64,000 nucleotides of DNA from Muribaculaceae bacterium (GTDB lineage: Bacteria > Bacteroidota > Bacteroidia > Bacteroidales > Muribaculaceae). The stretch spans positions 202,259 through 266,258 of the forward strand of contig JAFYYU010000016.1 in assembly GCA_017557425.1 (NCBI GenBank), written 5' to 3'. Shown one piece after another: positions 47,653 through 56,028 of the stretch (positions are counted from its first letter, which is position 1; each line of letters opens with the position of its first letter). The position numbers were made by a program, and so were the translations under genes. Below the pieces are notes generated by a model, which worked only from the letters and a program-made list of their open reading frames with translations, did not search any database and was not told the origin of the DNA.

Positions 47653-47669
47653 GATGTCTCGATGAGATG

Positions 47670-49022
47670 TTACTGGTTGCCCAAAATCAAATATTGATAG
47701 GGTTGCAGGGTGATGTGCCTGCTCAGCTGCATCTGCTCGCCGGTGAAGAGGTTCTTGACGCTCTTGCTGGCCCACATGGCGGGTAACTCGACCTGGTGGG
47801 CTGCGTCGCGCACATTGACAATCACGAGCACGTTGTCGTTGTTGAGCACACGGTCCACGATGAGCACGTTGTTCTCGTCATCGTCAAAGGGGATGACCTT
47901 GCCGCTGGAACGCAGGGCGGGATGCTCGTTGTAGATGGCGATGAGTTTCTTGTACTCGTCGCGCATGCCGGGGTTGGCGTTCCAGTCAACGGGCACATAG
48001 TGGAAGAAGTTGATGGTCTCGGGATAACCCACCTCCTGTGAGCCATAGACCAGCATGCCACCGTGCAGCATAGTCGTTGCCACAAATGCCGCCATCGAAG
48101 CCTTGGCGCCGCCATAGAGTTTGACGGGAGAGGCCTTGGTCGCCTCGTCATGGTTGGTGGTGAAACGCAACTTGAACTTGCCGCGGTCCAGATTCTCATA
48201 CTCGTGCTTGTCCACAGTGAGGAGTTTGCCCACCTTGGCATCGCCCTTCATCACCTCGGCAATGGCGCCCATGAATTCCCAGGCGTAGTTCAGGTCAAAA
48301 CCTGCTTTCAGGTTGTCGGGATTAGCTCCCTCGGCCAGCATGATCAGGTTGCGGGGCTTGGCAGCCGCGCGCAGGTTGTCGATGCACTCGGTCCAGAAGT
48401 CCAGAGGCACCTGGTCGGCAACGTCGCAGCGGAAGCCGTCCACGCCGACGCTGTCCACCCAGTAGCGCATAGCGTCAATCATCGCGGCCCGCATGTCCTT
48501 GTTGTCATAGTTCAGGTCGGCCACGTCAGTCCAGTCGGTGCCCGGCGGGAAGATGATGTTGCCTGTCGAGTCGTGGGTGTACCAGTCGGGGTGCTGCTGC
48601 AGCCACACGTTGTCCCATGCGGTGTGGTTGGCCACCCAGTCCAGGATGACGCCCATGCCCCGCTCGTGGCAGGACTCTACCAGTTCTTTAAGGTCATCGA
48701 CCGTGCCGTATTCGGGTGCCACGGCCTTGTAGTCCTTTACCGAATAAGGCGAGTTCTTGCTCTTCTCCTCGCCGATGGGATAGATGGGCATGATCCACAG
48801 CATGTTCACACCCAGGTCCTCGATTGAATCCAGCCTGTTGATGATAGCCTGGAACGAGTTCTCAGCGGCAAACACTCGCGGATTGACCTGATACATGACC
48901 ACGTCGGCCACCTCGGGCACGACAAAACCGTCGCCTACGGGCGTGGCGTGATGGTTCCTGGGCTTGCAGCCAAAGGCCATCACTGTCATCGTTAATAATA
49001 GGAATAGAAAAATCTTTTTCAT
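47670..49022 (-). CDS. GH13 alpha-amylase-family lipoprotein
   Basis: 450 residues from the ATG at 49022, which opens a lipoprotein signal (LLTMTVMAFGC, Cys at about residue 19). GH13 signs: region I VILDWVANHT, region II GFRCDVADQV with nucleophile Asp, region III LMLAEGAN with acid/base Glu, region IV FTTNHDEATK. A short C-terminal beta domain follows. Lipid-anchored amylases of this kind (SusG-like) cut starch at the cell surface or in the periplasm. No SusC/SusD pair is near, so it is not in a complete polysaccharide-utilisation locus. Specificity (alpha-1,4 or alpha-1,6) cannot be told. Confidence 0.9.
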   Translation of the reverse strand: MKKIFLFLLLTMTVMAFGCKPRNHHATPVGDGFVVPEVADVVMYQVNPRVFAAENSFQAIINRLDSIEDLGVNMLWIMPIYPIGEEKSKNSPYSVKDYKAVAPEYGTVDDLKELVESCHERGMGVILDWVANHTAWDNVWLQQHPDWYTHDSTGNIIFPPGTDWTDVADLNYDNKDMRAAMIDAMRYWVDSVGVDGFRCDVADQVPLDFWTECIDNLRAAAKPRNLIMLAEGANPDNLKAGFDLNYAWEFMGAIAEVMKGDAKVGKLLTVDKHEYENLDRGKFKLRFTTNHDEATKASPVKLYGGAKASMAAFVATTMLHGGMLVYGSQEVGYPETINFFHYVPVDWNANPGMRDEYKKLIAIYNEHPALRSSGKVIPFDDDENNVLIVDRVLNNDNVLVIVNVRDAAHQVELPAMWASKSVKNLFTGEQMQLSRHITLQPYQYLILGNQ

Positions 49023-49057
49023 AGCTTTATATGATTTAGTTAATAGTCTTGTGGTTA

Positions 49058-50323
49058 TCACTGTTTCTGGACATACTTGAAGGTTTCAAACTCGTCGGCG
49101 CTCACCTCGGTCACGTTGAGGGTGATGTTGCCGTCCTCGTTCTTGCCGATGGCGAATACCAGCACGTGTCCGTCTACCGTATAGCCGGTCTCGACCATTC
49201 CGGTCTCGCTGTTGACGCGCCAAGGCACCGCCATGCGGGCATTGCTGCCCTTGAGGGCGTTTTTGATGGCCAACTTAGCCATTTCCGCATCCTTGACGAC
49301 GGTAGAGAACATCGTGCACGACATGTCGTTGCCGCTGGTCTGGGTGAAGTCATATTTCTCGCTCAGCCACAGGGCCACATCGTTGCAGTGGTATTTGCTC
49401 TCGACAGGCTTGGGCGTTGCAGCCTGCTTGCGTGCTGCCGCTTGTTCGCGACGCTCTTGCTCCCGCTCGCGGCGGGCCTTTTCGCGTCGTTGTTTCTCCT
49501 CCTCTTTCTTCAGCTGTTTTTCCTCTTCTTTTTGCTGTTTGAGTTCGGCCTTGCGCTGTTTCTCGGCTTGTTTTTGGGCATCGGCTTCCTCGCGCTGTTT
49601 TTCTCTGGCGCGGCGGGCCCTGGCGCGCTCAGCCATTTCTTCGGCCTCTTTTTGTTCCCGTGCTTGTTGGCGTCGCTGCTTCTCGGTCATCACGGGTGCG
49701 GCTTCCTCATCCTCTCCACCCCCGTCGAGCAGGGCGGCGAGGCTCTCTTTCCCGTCATCATTGTTGTTGACGGGCATGTCCACCTGATGACGGTCTCTGC
49801 GGGTGTTGCGCTTCTCGGACTTGCTGACTGCTGTGCGGGCTTTTTTCTCGGGTTGGGCCTCGGATTTCTTGCCCTTGCCCAGCGACTTGTAGAAGCCGGC
49901 AGTCTCAGTGACGCTCACATAGTAGGTGCCGTCGTCGAGCGCCTTGCGCTTGACGCTGAAGCGGAATTTGTTCTTCTCGTAGCGGAATTCCTTCCAGTAG
50001 GTGCCTGTGGTCACGTGCCAGTCGCCAACGGCCTTGATGTCGTCATAGCTGGCCATCAGCCTGTCGATCATGTCTTTGACCTTCTTGCTGTTCAATCCCT
50101 CGGGACTGTTCAGGAAATAGGTCACTTCGCCCTTGCTGCGCTGCTGTTCCATATCGGCGGCACTGGGCGTATAGTAGTACTCGAAGTAGTTGCGGCCCAC
50201 AAAGGTGTCGCTGATCACCTCATCCATGTACCATTCCCATTCGGGCGCCTGCTGCGTGGGCTGCGCTGCGACTGCCAGCGCTACACACGCCAGCAAGCCA
50301 AGAACTATGCTTTTTAATCTCAT
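49058..50323 (-). CDS. Secreted Lys/Glu/Arg-rich coiled-coil protein of unknown function
   Basis: 421 residues from MRLKSIV (50323); MKLGPM at 50338 is an alternative but leaves a leader of only about 10 nt behind the TAATTTTG box. Signal peptide (SIVLGLLACVALAVAAQ). The N-terminal domain (EWEWYMDEVISDTFVGRNYFEYYYTP...) and the C-terminal domain (KYHCNDVALWLSEKYDFT...) flank a very long charged stretch (residues about 215-325) with MTEKQRRQQAREQKEAEEMAERARARR-like sequence, a single alpha-helix or coiled coil. I recognise no family. It lies just before the GH13 gene and is probably its operon partner (36-nt gap). Confidence 0.75.
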   Translation of the reverse strand: MRLKSIVLGLLACVALAVAAQPTQQAPEWEWYMDEVISDTFVGRNYFEYYYTPSAADMEQQRSKGEVTYFLNSPEGLNSKKVKDMIDRLMASYDDIKAVGDWHVTTGTYWKEFRYEKNKFRFSVKRKALDDGTYYVSVTETAGFYKSLGKGKKSEAQPEKKARTAVSKSEKRNTRRDRHQVDMPVNNNDDGKESLAALLDGGGEDEEAAPVMTEKQRRQQAREQKEAEEMAERARARRAREKQREEADAQKQAEKQRKAELKQQKEEEKQLKKEEEKQRREKARREREQERREQAAARKQAATPKPVESKYHCNDVALWLSEKYDFTQTSGNDMSCTMFSTVVKDAEMAKLAIKNALKGSNARMAVPWRVNSETGMVETGYTVDGHVLVFAIGKNEDGNITLNVTEVSADEFETFKYVQKQ

Positions 50324-50489
50324 AGGCCCCAGTTTCATTTGGTTGCAGGTGACAAAATTAAACAATTATTCTGAAAATTGACATAATAGTATATGAAAAA
50401 ACAATAAAATTGTCGCTTGAACCCTCTCTTTCTGCCGATTTTTAAAGTAGATGCACTATCTTTGCGACAATGAAGAAATAATTGAGGAT

Positions 50490-51953
50490 ATGATGAAACC
50501 GAGACATTTATTATTTGCTGTTGTGGCGGTGGCGGCTGTGCTGCCTGCTGCCGCCGACGTGCATCCCCGTTACACCGAGGTGGTGAGTGACGCTACTACG
50601 ACCTACGTCAGCAAGCGCCCGCCTGTCGAGGAGCGCCTGTTCTCCAGTGTGATCATCGAGCAGCGTATCCGCGACGTGTTCAAGCAGATCAAGGGCAACC
50701 CGCGGCTGGCGTGGATGTTTGTGAACTGCTTCCCCAACACGCTCGACAGCACGGTACATTACCGCCTTGACGAGAACGGTGAGGACGACACCTTTGTCTA
50801 TACAGGCGATATCCACGCGATGTGGCTGCGCGACAGCGGCGCACAGGTATGGCCCTACGTCAAATATGCCAATCAGGACCCGAAGTTGCAACACATGCTG
50901 CGCGGCGTGATTCTGCGCCAGTTGAAGTGCATCGTGCTGGACCCCTATGCCAACGCCTTCAACGACGGCCCCACGGGCAGCCAGTGGGAGAATGACCTGA
51001 CCGATATGAAGCCCGAGCTGCATGAGCGCAAATACGAAATCGACTCGCTGTGTTACCCCATTCGCCTGGCCTATGAGTACTGGCTGGTGACGGGCGACGA
51101 CAGCATCTTTGGCGACCTGTGGGTCGAGGCCATGCAGGCCGTGCTGCGCACCTTCAAGGAGCAGCAGCGCAAGAACGGCGACAAGGGCCCGTACAAGTTC
51201 ATGCGCCGCGACATTGATGCCAAGTCGTCGCTCACGTGGTATGGCTGGGGGCCTCCCGTCAACCCTGTGGGACTGATCGTGTCGTGTTTCCGTCCCAGCG
51301 ACGACGCCACGGTGATGCCGTTCCTGGTGCCCAGCAACTTCATGGCGGTGAGCTCGCTGCGCAAGGCGGGCGAAATCCTCAACAAGGTTAACCACAACAC
51401 TGCGCTGGCAGGACAATGCCTTGACCTGGCCCAGGAGGTAGAGGATGCCTTGCACAAGTATGCCATCGTGGAGCATCCCAAATACGGCAAAATCTACGCC
51501 TATGAGGTGGACGGGTGGGGCGGACGCGTGCTGGCCGACGACGCCAACGTGCCCAGCCTGCTGGCGATGGGCTACTTGGGCGACGTGCCCATGGACGACC
51601 CCATCTACCGCAACACGCGCCGCTTTGTGTGGAGCGAGGACAATCCTTGCTTCTTCAAGGGCAAGGCCGGCGAGGGCATCGGCGGTGCCCACACGGCCTA
51701 TAACCTCATCTGGCCCATGAGCATCATGATGAAGGCTTTCACGGCCGACAACGACGAGGAAATCACCTGGTGCATGCGCCAACTGTTGACCACCGATGCG
51801 GGCACGGGCTTCATGCACGAGTCCTTCCACAAGGACGACGCTGCCCGTTACACCCGCGCCTGGTTCGCCTGGCAGAACACCCTCTTCGGCGAACTGGTCA
51901 TCCACCTCATTGAGAACGGCAAGACCAATCTGCTCGTCCATTGCTTGGACTAG
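50490..51953 (+). CDS. GH125 exo-alpha-1,6-mannosidase (secreted)
   Basis: 487 residues from the ATG at 50490; the -7 box TATCTTTG (50457-50464) makes the upstream start at 50451 impossible. Signal peptide ([17 protein letters not shown]). GH125 signs: [25 protein letters not shown], with the catalytic Asp region, [40 protein letters not shown] and [12 protein letters not shown]-like, [25 protein letters not shown]. These inverting enzymes remove terminal alpha-1,6-mannose, for example from yeast or host N-glycans. It has its own promoter and terminator and no PUL partners nearby. Confidence 0.92.
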   Translation: MMKPRHLLFAVVAVAAVLPAAADVHPRYTEVVSDATTTYVSKRPPVEERLFSSVIIEQRIRDVFKQIKGNPRLAWMFVNCFPNTLDSTVHYRLDENGEDDTFVYTGDIHAMWLRDSGAQVWPYVKYANQDPKLQHMLRGVILRQLKCIVLDPYANAFNDGPTGSQWENDLTDMKPELHERKYEIDSLCYPIRLAYEYWLVTGDDSIFGDLWVEAMQAVLRTFKEQQRKNGDKGPYKFMRRDIDAKSSLTWYGWGPPVNPVGLIVSCFRPSDDATVMPFLVPSNFMAVSSLRKAGEILNKVNHNTALAGQCLDLAQEVEDALHKYAIVEHPKYGKIYAYEVDGWGGRVLADDANVPSLLAMGYLGDVPMDDPIYRNTRRFVWSEDNPCFFKGKAGEGIGGAHTAYNLIWPMSIMMKAFTADNDEEITWCMRQLLTTDAGTGFMHESFHKDDAARYTRAWFAWQNTLFGELVIHLIENGKTNLLVHCLD

Positions 51954-51988
51954 ATCGCAAGAACAGGTATTTTTCGAAAAAAGGTTTT

Positions 51989-52024
51989 ACAATCCCTATC
52001 AGACGTTAAATTGATAGGGATTGT
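51989..52024 (+). terminator. Terminator after the GH125 gene
   Basis: Perfect 13-bp stem (51989-52001 with 52012-52024), 10-nt loop, tail CATTTTG. The next promoter box TACCTTTG lies at 52048-52055. Confidence 0.8.
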
Positions 52025-52086
52025 CATTTTGTATATCTCAAAAGCAGTACCTTTGCCGCCACATATTCATTTTTAATATCTAAGAC

Positions 52087-53943
52087 ATGAAAGAATACCT
52101 CCAATTGACAGACCAGCAAATCGAATCCCTGAAAAAGAATGACTGTTGGGCACAAGACTGGAAAGATATCAAGGTAACGGCCGATTTCGACACGAGCCGC
52201 TGCCACCGTGTGCAGTTCTATGGATGGGCGCGACTGGGTAACGGCTGCGGCACAGTGGAAATCACCGACGGCTTTGTGAAGAACTGCGGCATCTACAACG
52301 CCACGTTGCGCAATGTGACCATCGGCAACAACTGCCTCATCGAGAATATCGGTAACTATCTGAATAATGTGACCATCGGTGACGGGTGCTATATCTCTAA
52401 TGTGAGCACCATCGACACCGTTGGCAATCCCGACTACGGCCAGGGCCACACCATCGCCGTGCTCAACGAGGTGGGCGACGGCAACCTGCTGCTGTTGCGA
52501 GACCTCAACAGCCAGTTGGCGGCGCTTATGGTCAAGCATGGCGACAACAAGCCCATGATGGATGCCATCAAGCGCATGGTGGCTCATTCGGTCGAGAAAT
52601 CCCGCCCGGCATGCAGTACCATTGGCAACCACGTGCGTGTGGTCAACACAGGCGTCATCATCAACTCCATCATCGATGACGGCTGCCAGCTGTGCGGTGT
52701 GTCGCGATTGAGCAACTGCACCATCAGCAGCACGATGCAGAACCCCATTATCATCCGTACGGGTGTCATCTGTGAGAACACCATCATCAGCGGTGGCTCT
52801 CACCTGTTTGGGAGCGTCAAGTTGACCGACTGCTTTGTGGGCGAAAGCTGCCATCTCGAGAACGGCTTCACAGCGGCCAGCAGCGTCTTTTTTGCCAATA
52901 GCTATATGTCCAACGGCGAGGCCTGTGCGGCCTTCTGTGGCCCGTTCACGGTGAGTCACCACAAGAGTTCGCTGCTCATCGGTGCCACGTTCTCGTTCTA
53001 CAATGCCGGGTCGGCAACCAACTTCAGCAACCATGCCTACAAGATGGGGCCGATGCACTACGGCGCCCTGGAGCGTGGCTGCAAGACCGCCAGCGGCGCC
53101 TATCTGCTGCTGCCGGCCAACATCGGTTCGTTCAGTGTCCTGTTTGGCAAACTGATGTACCACCCCGACACACGTGACTTGCCGTTCTCTTACCTCATTG
53201 CCTACGGCGACACGATGTACCTGAAGCCGGGCCGCAACTTCGCCACCGTGGGCCTGTACCGCGACATCCGCAAGTGGCCCAAGCGTGACAAGCGCTACAA
53301 GGGTGAGCACCGCAGCGTGGTCAACTTCGACTGGCTGAGCCCGTTCACCATCAGCGAGGTGCTCAGGGGGAAGAAGATTCTGGAAAACCTGCGCGCCGCC
53401 AGCGGCGACAACGTGAGTACCTATAATTACCATGAGTATGTCATCAAGGCTCCGCTGCTCCACAAGGGTATCAAGTATTACGACATGGCGCTGCGCATCT
53501 ACATGGGTGCCGTGCTCAAGCGACACAAACCCGTTCCACCCGTCACGACCGAGGGCGAGGGCAACTGGATTGACCTGATGGGTCTGCTCATGCCGCAGGC
53601 TGCCGAGGAACAAATCATCGACGACTTCATCAACGGCCGTCTCGACACCATCGAGGCGGTGAATGCCCGTTTCAAGGCCATTGATGCCAACTACAACGAA
53701 CTGCGCTGGTCATGGAGCTACCGCATCATCCTGGACTACTACGGTATCGACGAGCTCACTGACGAAGCCGTAGAGCGCATCCATCAGGATTATGTCACTG
53801 CCCGCCGTGAGTGGATCGCCCTCATCCGCGAGGATGCCGAGAACGAATTCACCCTGGGCGACATCGACCGCGAAGTGCTCGACGACTTCGTCACCCTGCT
53901 CGACCGCGAAGTGGACTTTGAGAATCAAAAGCTATACATGTAA
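52087..53943 (+). CDS. DUF4954 family protein with left-handed beta-helix
   Basis: 618 residues, cytosolic. The N-terminal two thirds contain many hexapeptide-type turns (NATLRNVTIGNNCLIENIGNYLNNVTIGDGCYISNVSTI...) that build a left-handed parallel beta-helix of the acyltransferase/UDP-sugar-pyrophosphorylase type, followed by an alpha-helical C-terminal part (KIIDDFINGRLDTIEAVNARFKAIDANYNELRWSWSY). This is the Bacteroidetes DUF4954 family of about 600-660 residues. A sugar-nucleotide-type reaction is often guessed from the fold; no active-site motif is visible here. Single gene with its own promoter. Confidence 0.85.
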   Translation: MKEYLQLTDQQIESLKKNDCWAQDWKDIKVTADFDTSRCHRVQFYGWARLGNGCGTVEITDGFVKNCGIYNATLRNVTIGNNCLIENIGNYLNNVTIGDGCYISNVSTIDTVGNPDYGQGHTIAVLNEVGDGNLLLLRDLNSQLAALMVKHGDNKPMMDAIKRMVAHSVEKSRPACSTIGNHVRVVNTGVIINSIIDDGCQLCGVSRLSNCTISSTMQNPIIIRTGVICENTIISGGSHLFGSVKLTDCFVGESCHLENGFTAASSVFFANSYMSNGEACAAFCGPFTVSHHKSSLLIGATFSFYNAGSATNFSNHAYKMGPMHYGALERGCKTASGAYLLLPANIGSFSVLFGKLMYHPDTRDLPFSYLIAYGDTMYLKPGRNFATVGLYRDIRKWPKRDKRYKGEHRSVVNFDWLSPFTISEVLRGKKILENLRAASGDNVSTYNYHEYVIKAPLLHKGIKYYDMALRIYMGAVLKRHKPVPPVTTEGEGNWIDLMGLLMPQAAEEQIIDDFINGRLDTIEAVNARFKAIDANYNELRWSWSYRIILDYYGIDELTDEAVERIHQDYVTARREWIALIREDAENEFTLGDIDREVLDDFVTLLDREVDFENQKLYM

Positions 53944-53963
53944 AATGCTCGCATTTTACATGT
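53936..53963. repeat. Perfect 13-bp palindrome at the DUF4954 stop codon
   Basis: ACATGTAAAATGC (53936-53948) pairs with 53951-53963 around a 2-nt centre; it covers the last codons and the TAA. It marks the left border of the four-helix cassette. Confidence 0.75.
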
Positions 53964-53994
53964 AGTTTAGAGTTTAGGGTTTAGAGTTTAGAGA
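53964..53994. repeat. Left TTTAGAG repeat of the four-helix cassette
   Basis: Four TTTAGAG/TTTAGGG units in a row. The reverse-complement run (CTCTAAA units) lies at 54350-54378. Confidence 0.8.
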
Positions 53995-53996
53995 AT

Positions 53997-54362
53997 ATGG
54001 AAACTTATCAATTTGAAAAATTAACAGCTTGGCAAAAAGCAAAGGAACTGGCGATAGCTGTCTATCGGCTTCTGACCAAGTTTCCCCAATATGAGCAGTA
54101 TGCCCTCACTAGTCAAGTAAGGAGAGCAGCAATATCTATACCCTCAAATATTGCCGAAGGAACAGGACGGGTATCGGTGAAAGAGAAAATCCATTTTCTG
54201 GAGATTTCCTACGCTTCGTTATTGGAAACTTATTGTCAATTGCAGATAGCAGTAGAGTTAAGCTATATCTCTGCTGACGATTTAAATGCCGTTAAGCCTC
54301 TTTTTTTCGAGACCTCTCGTTTAATCAGTGGCTTGCGTAACAGCTACACCTCTAAACTCTAA
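53997..54362 (+). CDS. Four helix bundle protein (23S rRNA intervening-sequence family)
   Basis: 121 residues: YQFEKLTAWQKAKELAIAVYRLLTKFPQYEQYALTSQVRRAAISIPSNIAEGTGR is the diagnostic opening (FxxLxxWxxA...FP..E.Y.L..Q.RRAAxSIPxNIAEG), then helices 3 and 4 (SYASLLETYCQLQIAVELSYI...LNAVKPLFFETSRLISGLRNSY). Members are small helical bundles, some found in 23S rRNA insertions and related to the Avd proteins of diversity-generating retroelements; function unknown. It lies between inverted TTTAGAG/CTCTAAA repeats, with the stop codon inside the right one, so it looks like a mobile cassette. Confidence 0.9.
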   Translation: METYQFEKLTAWQKAKELAIAVYRLLTKFPQYEQYALTSQVRRAAISIPSNIAEGTGRVSVKEKIHFLEISYASLLETYCQLQIAVELSYISADDLNAVKPLFFETSRLISGLRNSYTSKL

Positions 54363-54378
54363 TCTCTAAACTCTAAAC
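54350..54378. repeat. Right CTCTAAA repeat of the four-helix cassette
   Basis: CTCTAAA units in tandem, inverted relative to 53964-53994; the CDS stop lies inside. Confidence 0.8.
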
Positions 54379-54380
54379 TT

Positions 54381-54413
54381 CAAGGGGCCGCGCCAATTTG
54401 GTGCGACCCCTTG
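54381..54413. terminator. Hairpin between the cassette and tRNA-Met
   Basis: 15-bp stem (54381-54395 with 54399-54413) with two wobble positions and a 3-nt loop. There is no U-tract; it probably marks the end of the minus-strand tRNA-Met transcript. Confidence 0.55.
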
Positions 54414-54417
54414 AATG

Positions 54418-54491
54418 TAGCGGGACTGAGAATTGAACTCAGGACCTCCGGGTTATGAATCCGACGCTCTAACCGACTGAGCTATCCCGCC
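54418..54491 (-). tRNA. tRNA with anticodon CAT (Met, elongator type)
   Basis: Minus strand. Acceptor GGCGGGA with TCCCGCT (G1-U72 wobble), D-arm GCTC...GAGC, anticodon stem/loop TCGGA-TTCATAA-CCCGG, T-arm CTGAG-TTCAATT-CTCAG, discriminator A. No encoded CCA (followed by CAT). It lacks the three G-C pairs of the initiator. A tRNA-Ile2 (lysidine) with the same CAT anticodon is the alternative and cannot be excluded by eye. Confidence 0.85.
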
Positions 54492-54512
54492 ATCTTTCTT
54501 GAAAAGCGACTG

Positions 54513-54544
54513 CAAAGGTACAACCATTTCCCCAACCTGCCAAA
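54513..54544 (-). promoter_or_regulatory. Promoter of tRNA-Met
   Basis: Minus strand: TTTG (54541-54544), exactly 20 nt, TACCTTTG (54513-54520). Confidence 0.75.
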
Positions 54545-54578
54545 TTTTTTTTGAAAAAAGTTGCATAGCCCTCCAAAA

Positions 54579-54610
54579 CTTGTAGAATTGGAATATATTA
54601 TCTATTTTTG
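54579..54610 (+). promoter_or_regulatory. Promoter of the sialidase gene
   Basis: CTTG (54579-54582), 20-nt spacer, TATTTTTG (54603-54610). Start of transcription would fall near 54617, which favours the downstream ATG at 54667. Confidence 0.65.
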
Positions 54611-54666
54611 CTACGGTAAGCCAAATGGCAATAACAAGTAACAGTAGAATCAAACCACATGAGCTG

Positions 54667-56028
54667 ATGAGGAAGTATATACTATCAACAATAATGTTGC
54701 TGGCGGTGTCGCTGTCGCAGGCCGCAGGTGCCCAGGGTATCTACGCTGACGTGAACGGCGACGGCGAGGTGAACATCGGCGACGTGAACCAGGTGGTCAA
54801 TGTAATCCTGGGCAGTACGGTCCCCATGCCGCCTGACGAGACCGAAACCGATACCATCGCAGTGACGGTATTCGACACCAATGTTGCGGCACGCCAGTAC
54901 TACCGAATCCCTGCCATTGTTCAACTGCATGACGGCCAGCTGTTGGCCATTGGCGACGACAGGCATAACAGCGACTCGGATATCGGCGGCAACAAAGGTA
55001 TCGACATTATGGGCAAAGTAAGTGCTGACGGCGGCAAGACGTGGGGCGAAGCCTTCTTCATTGCCAACGGCAACCCGCGTCGTCAGGGATATGAAAACAG
55101 CCATGGTGATGCGGCGGCGGTAGCTGACCATGAGACGGGAGAACTGCTCATCATGTGCGCTTCGGGCTCACAGGGCTTTTCGCAATCCACGCTCGCCAAC
55201 CCCCTGTGTGTGGGACGTTACACGAGCGACGATGGCGGTGTCACGTGGACAGGCGTCGAGGTGACCAGCGACATCTACGGTATCTTTGCCGACTTTCCCG
55301 AGGTGAATGCCCTGTTTTTCTCCAGCGGGCGCATCTGCCAGAGCAGCCGCATCAAGCGGGGCAGCCATTACCGCATCTACTCGGCCGTGTGTGGCCCGAT
55401 GGGAGTGGGCTGTTTGGTGCTGTATAGTGACGACTTCGGGATGACGTGGCATGCCCTGGGCGGGTCAGATGCCAGACCGACCATTGCCCCCTATGGCGAT
55501 GAGGCCAAGGTCGAGGAATTGCCCGACGGCAATGTGTTGCTCAGTTGCCGTTCCAAGCAGACGGCCACCAGCGGCAGACTGTTCAACATCTATGACTACG
55601 TTACCGGCTCTTGGGGCGAAATGGCCATCAGCAATGACCCGGAGTCTGGAACCTATAGCGAAAACTGTTCCTGCAATGGCGAACTGCTCATTGTGCCCGT
55701 CATCCGCACCAGCGACGGGCGCTTCATGCATCTCGCGCTGCAGTCGGTGCCGCGGGGCAATGGCCGCCAGCGGGTGAGCATCTATTACAAGCCGCTGATG
55801 GAGATGGAGGACTACGACAGTCCTGCCGATTTCTCTTGGGGCTGGAATTGCTGTCAGGTGACCGACAACTATTCGGCCTATTCCACGATGATTGCCTTGC
55901 AGAACGGTACCATCGCATTTTTCCACGAGGACTGCAATGACAACAACAGCACGTCGGCCTATGATCTGTTATTCCAGCGCCTCTCTATCTATAAGATTAC
56001 CGGTGGACGATATGTTTTCCGCAAATGA
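54667..56028 (+). CDS. Sialidase-like (GH33-type, BNR/Asp-box) secreted protein with N-terminal dockerin-like repeat
   Basis: 453 residues from the ATG at 54667 (signal peptide MLLAVSLSQAAGAQ); an upstream ATG at 54625 has no signal-peptide logic. Residues 27-45, ADVNGDGEVNIGDVNQVV, are one calcium-loop repeat of a dockerin. The propeller has YYRIPAIVQLHDGQLLAIGD (the xRIP arginine) and Asp boxes SADGGKTWGE, SDDGGVTWTG and SDDFGMTWHA, as in exo-alpha-sialidases that free terminal sialic acid from mucin. The three arginines and the Tyr/Glu pair need structural checking. The dockerin repeat is single and N-terminal, unlike the complete C-terminal pair in the BspA-like protein. Confidence 0.82.
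   Translation: MRKYILSTIMLLAVSLSQAAGAQGIYADVNGDGEVNIGDVNQVVNVILGSTVPMPPDETETDTIAVTVFDTNVAARQYYRIPAIVQLHDGQLLAIGDDRHNSDSDIGGNKGIDIMGKVSADGGKTWGEAFFIANGNPRRQGYENSHGDAAAVADHETGELLIMCASGSQGFSQSTLANPLCVGRYTSDDGGVTWTGVEVTSDIYGIFADFPEVNALFFSSGRICQSSRIKRGSHYRIYSAVCGPMGVGCLVLYSDDFGMTWHALGGSDARPTIAPYGDEAKVEELPDGNVLLSCRSKQTATSGRLFNIYDYVTGSWGEMAISNDPESGTYSENCSCNGELLIVPVIRTSDGRFMHLALQSVPRGNGRQRVSIYYKPLMEMEDYDSPADFSWGWNCCQVTDNYSAYSTMIALQNGTIAFFHEDCNDNNSTSAYDLLFQRLSIYKITGGRYVFRK

Larger units (their letters stand above)
47148..47669. other. Intergenic region between nifJ and the GH13 lipoprotein gene
   Basis: 522 nt holding the nifJ repeat/promoter (47196-47290), a strong minus-strand terminator (47361-47384) with a possible small RNA in front of it (to about 47498), and the GH13 gene's hairpin (47616-47652). 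Nothing else is seen. Confidence 0.6.
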
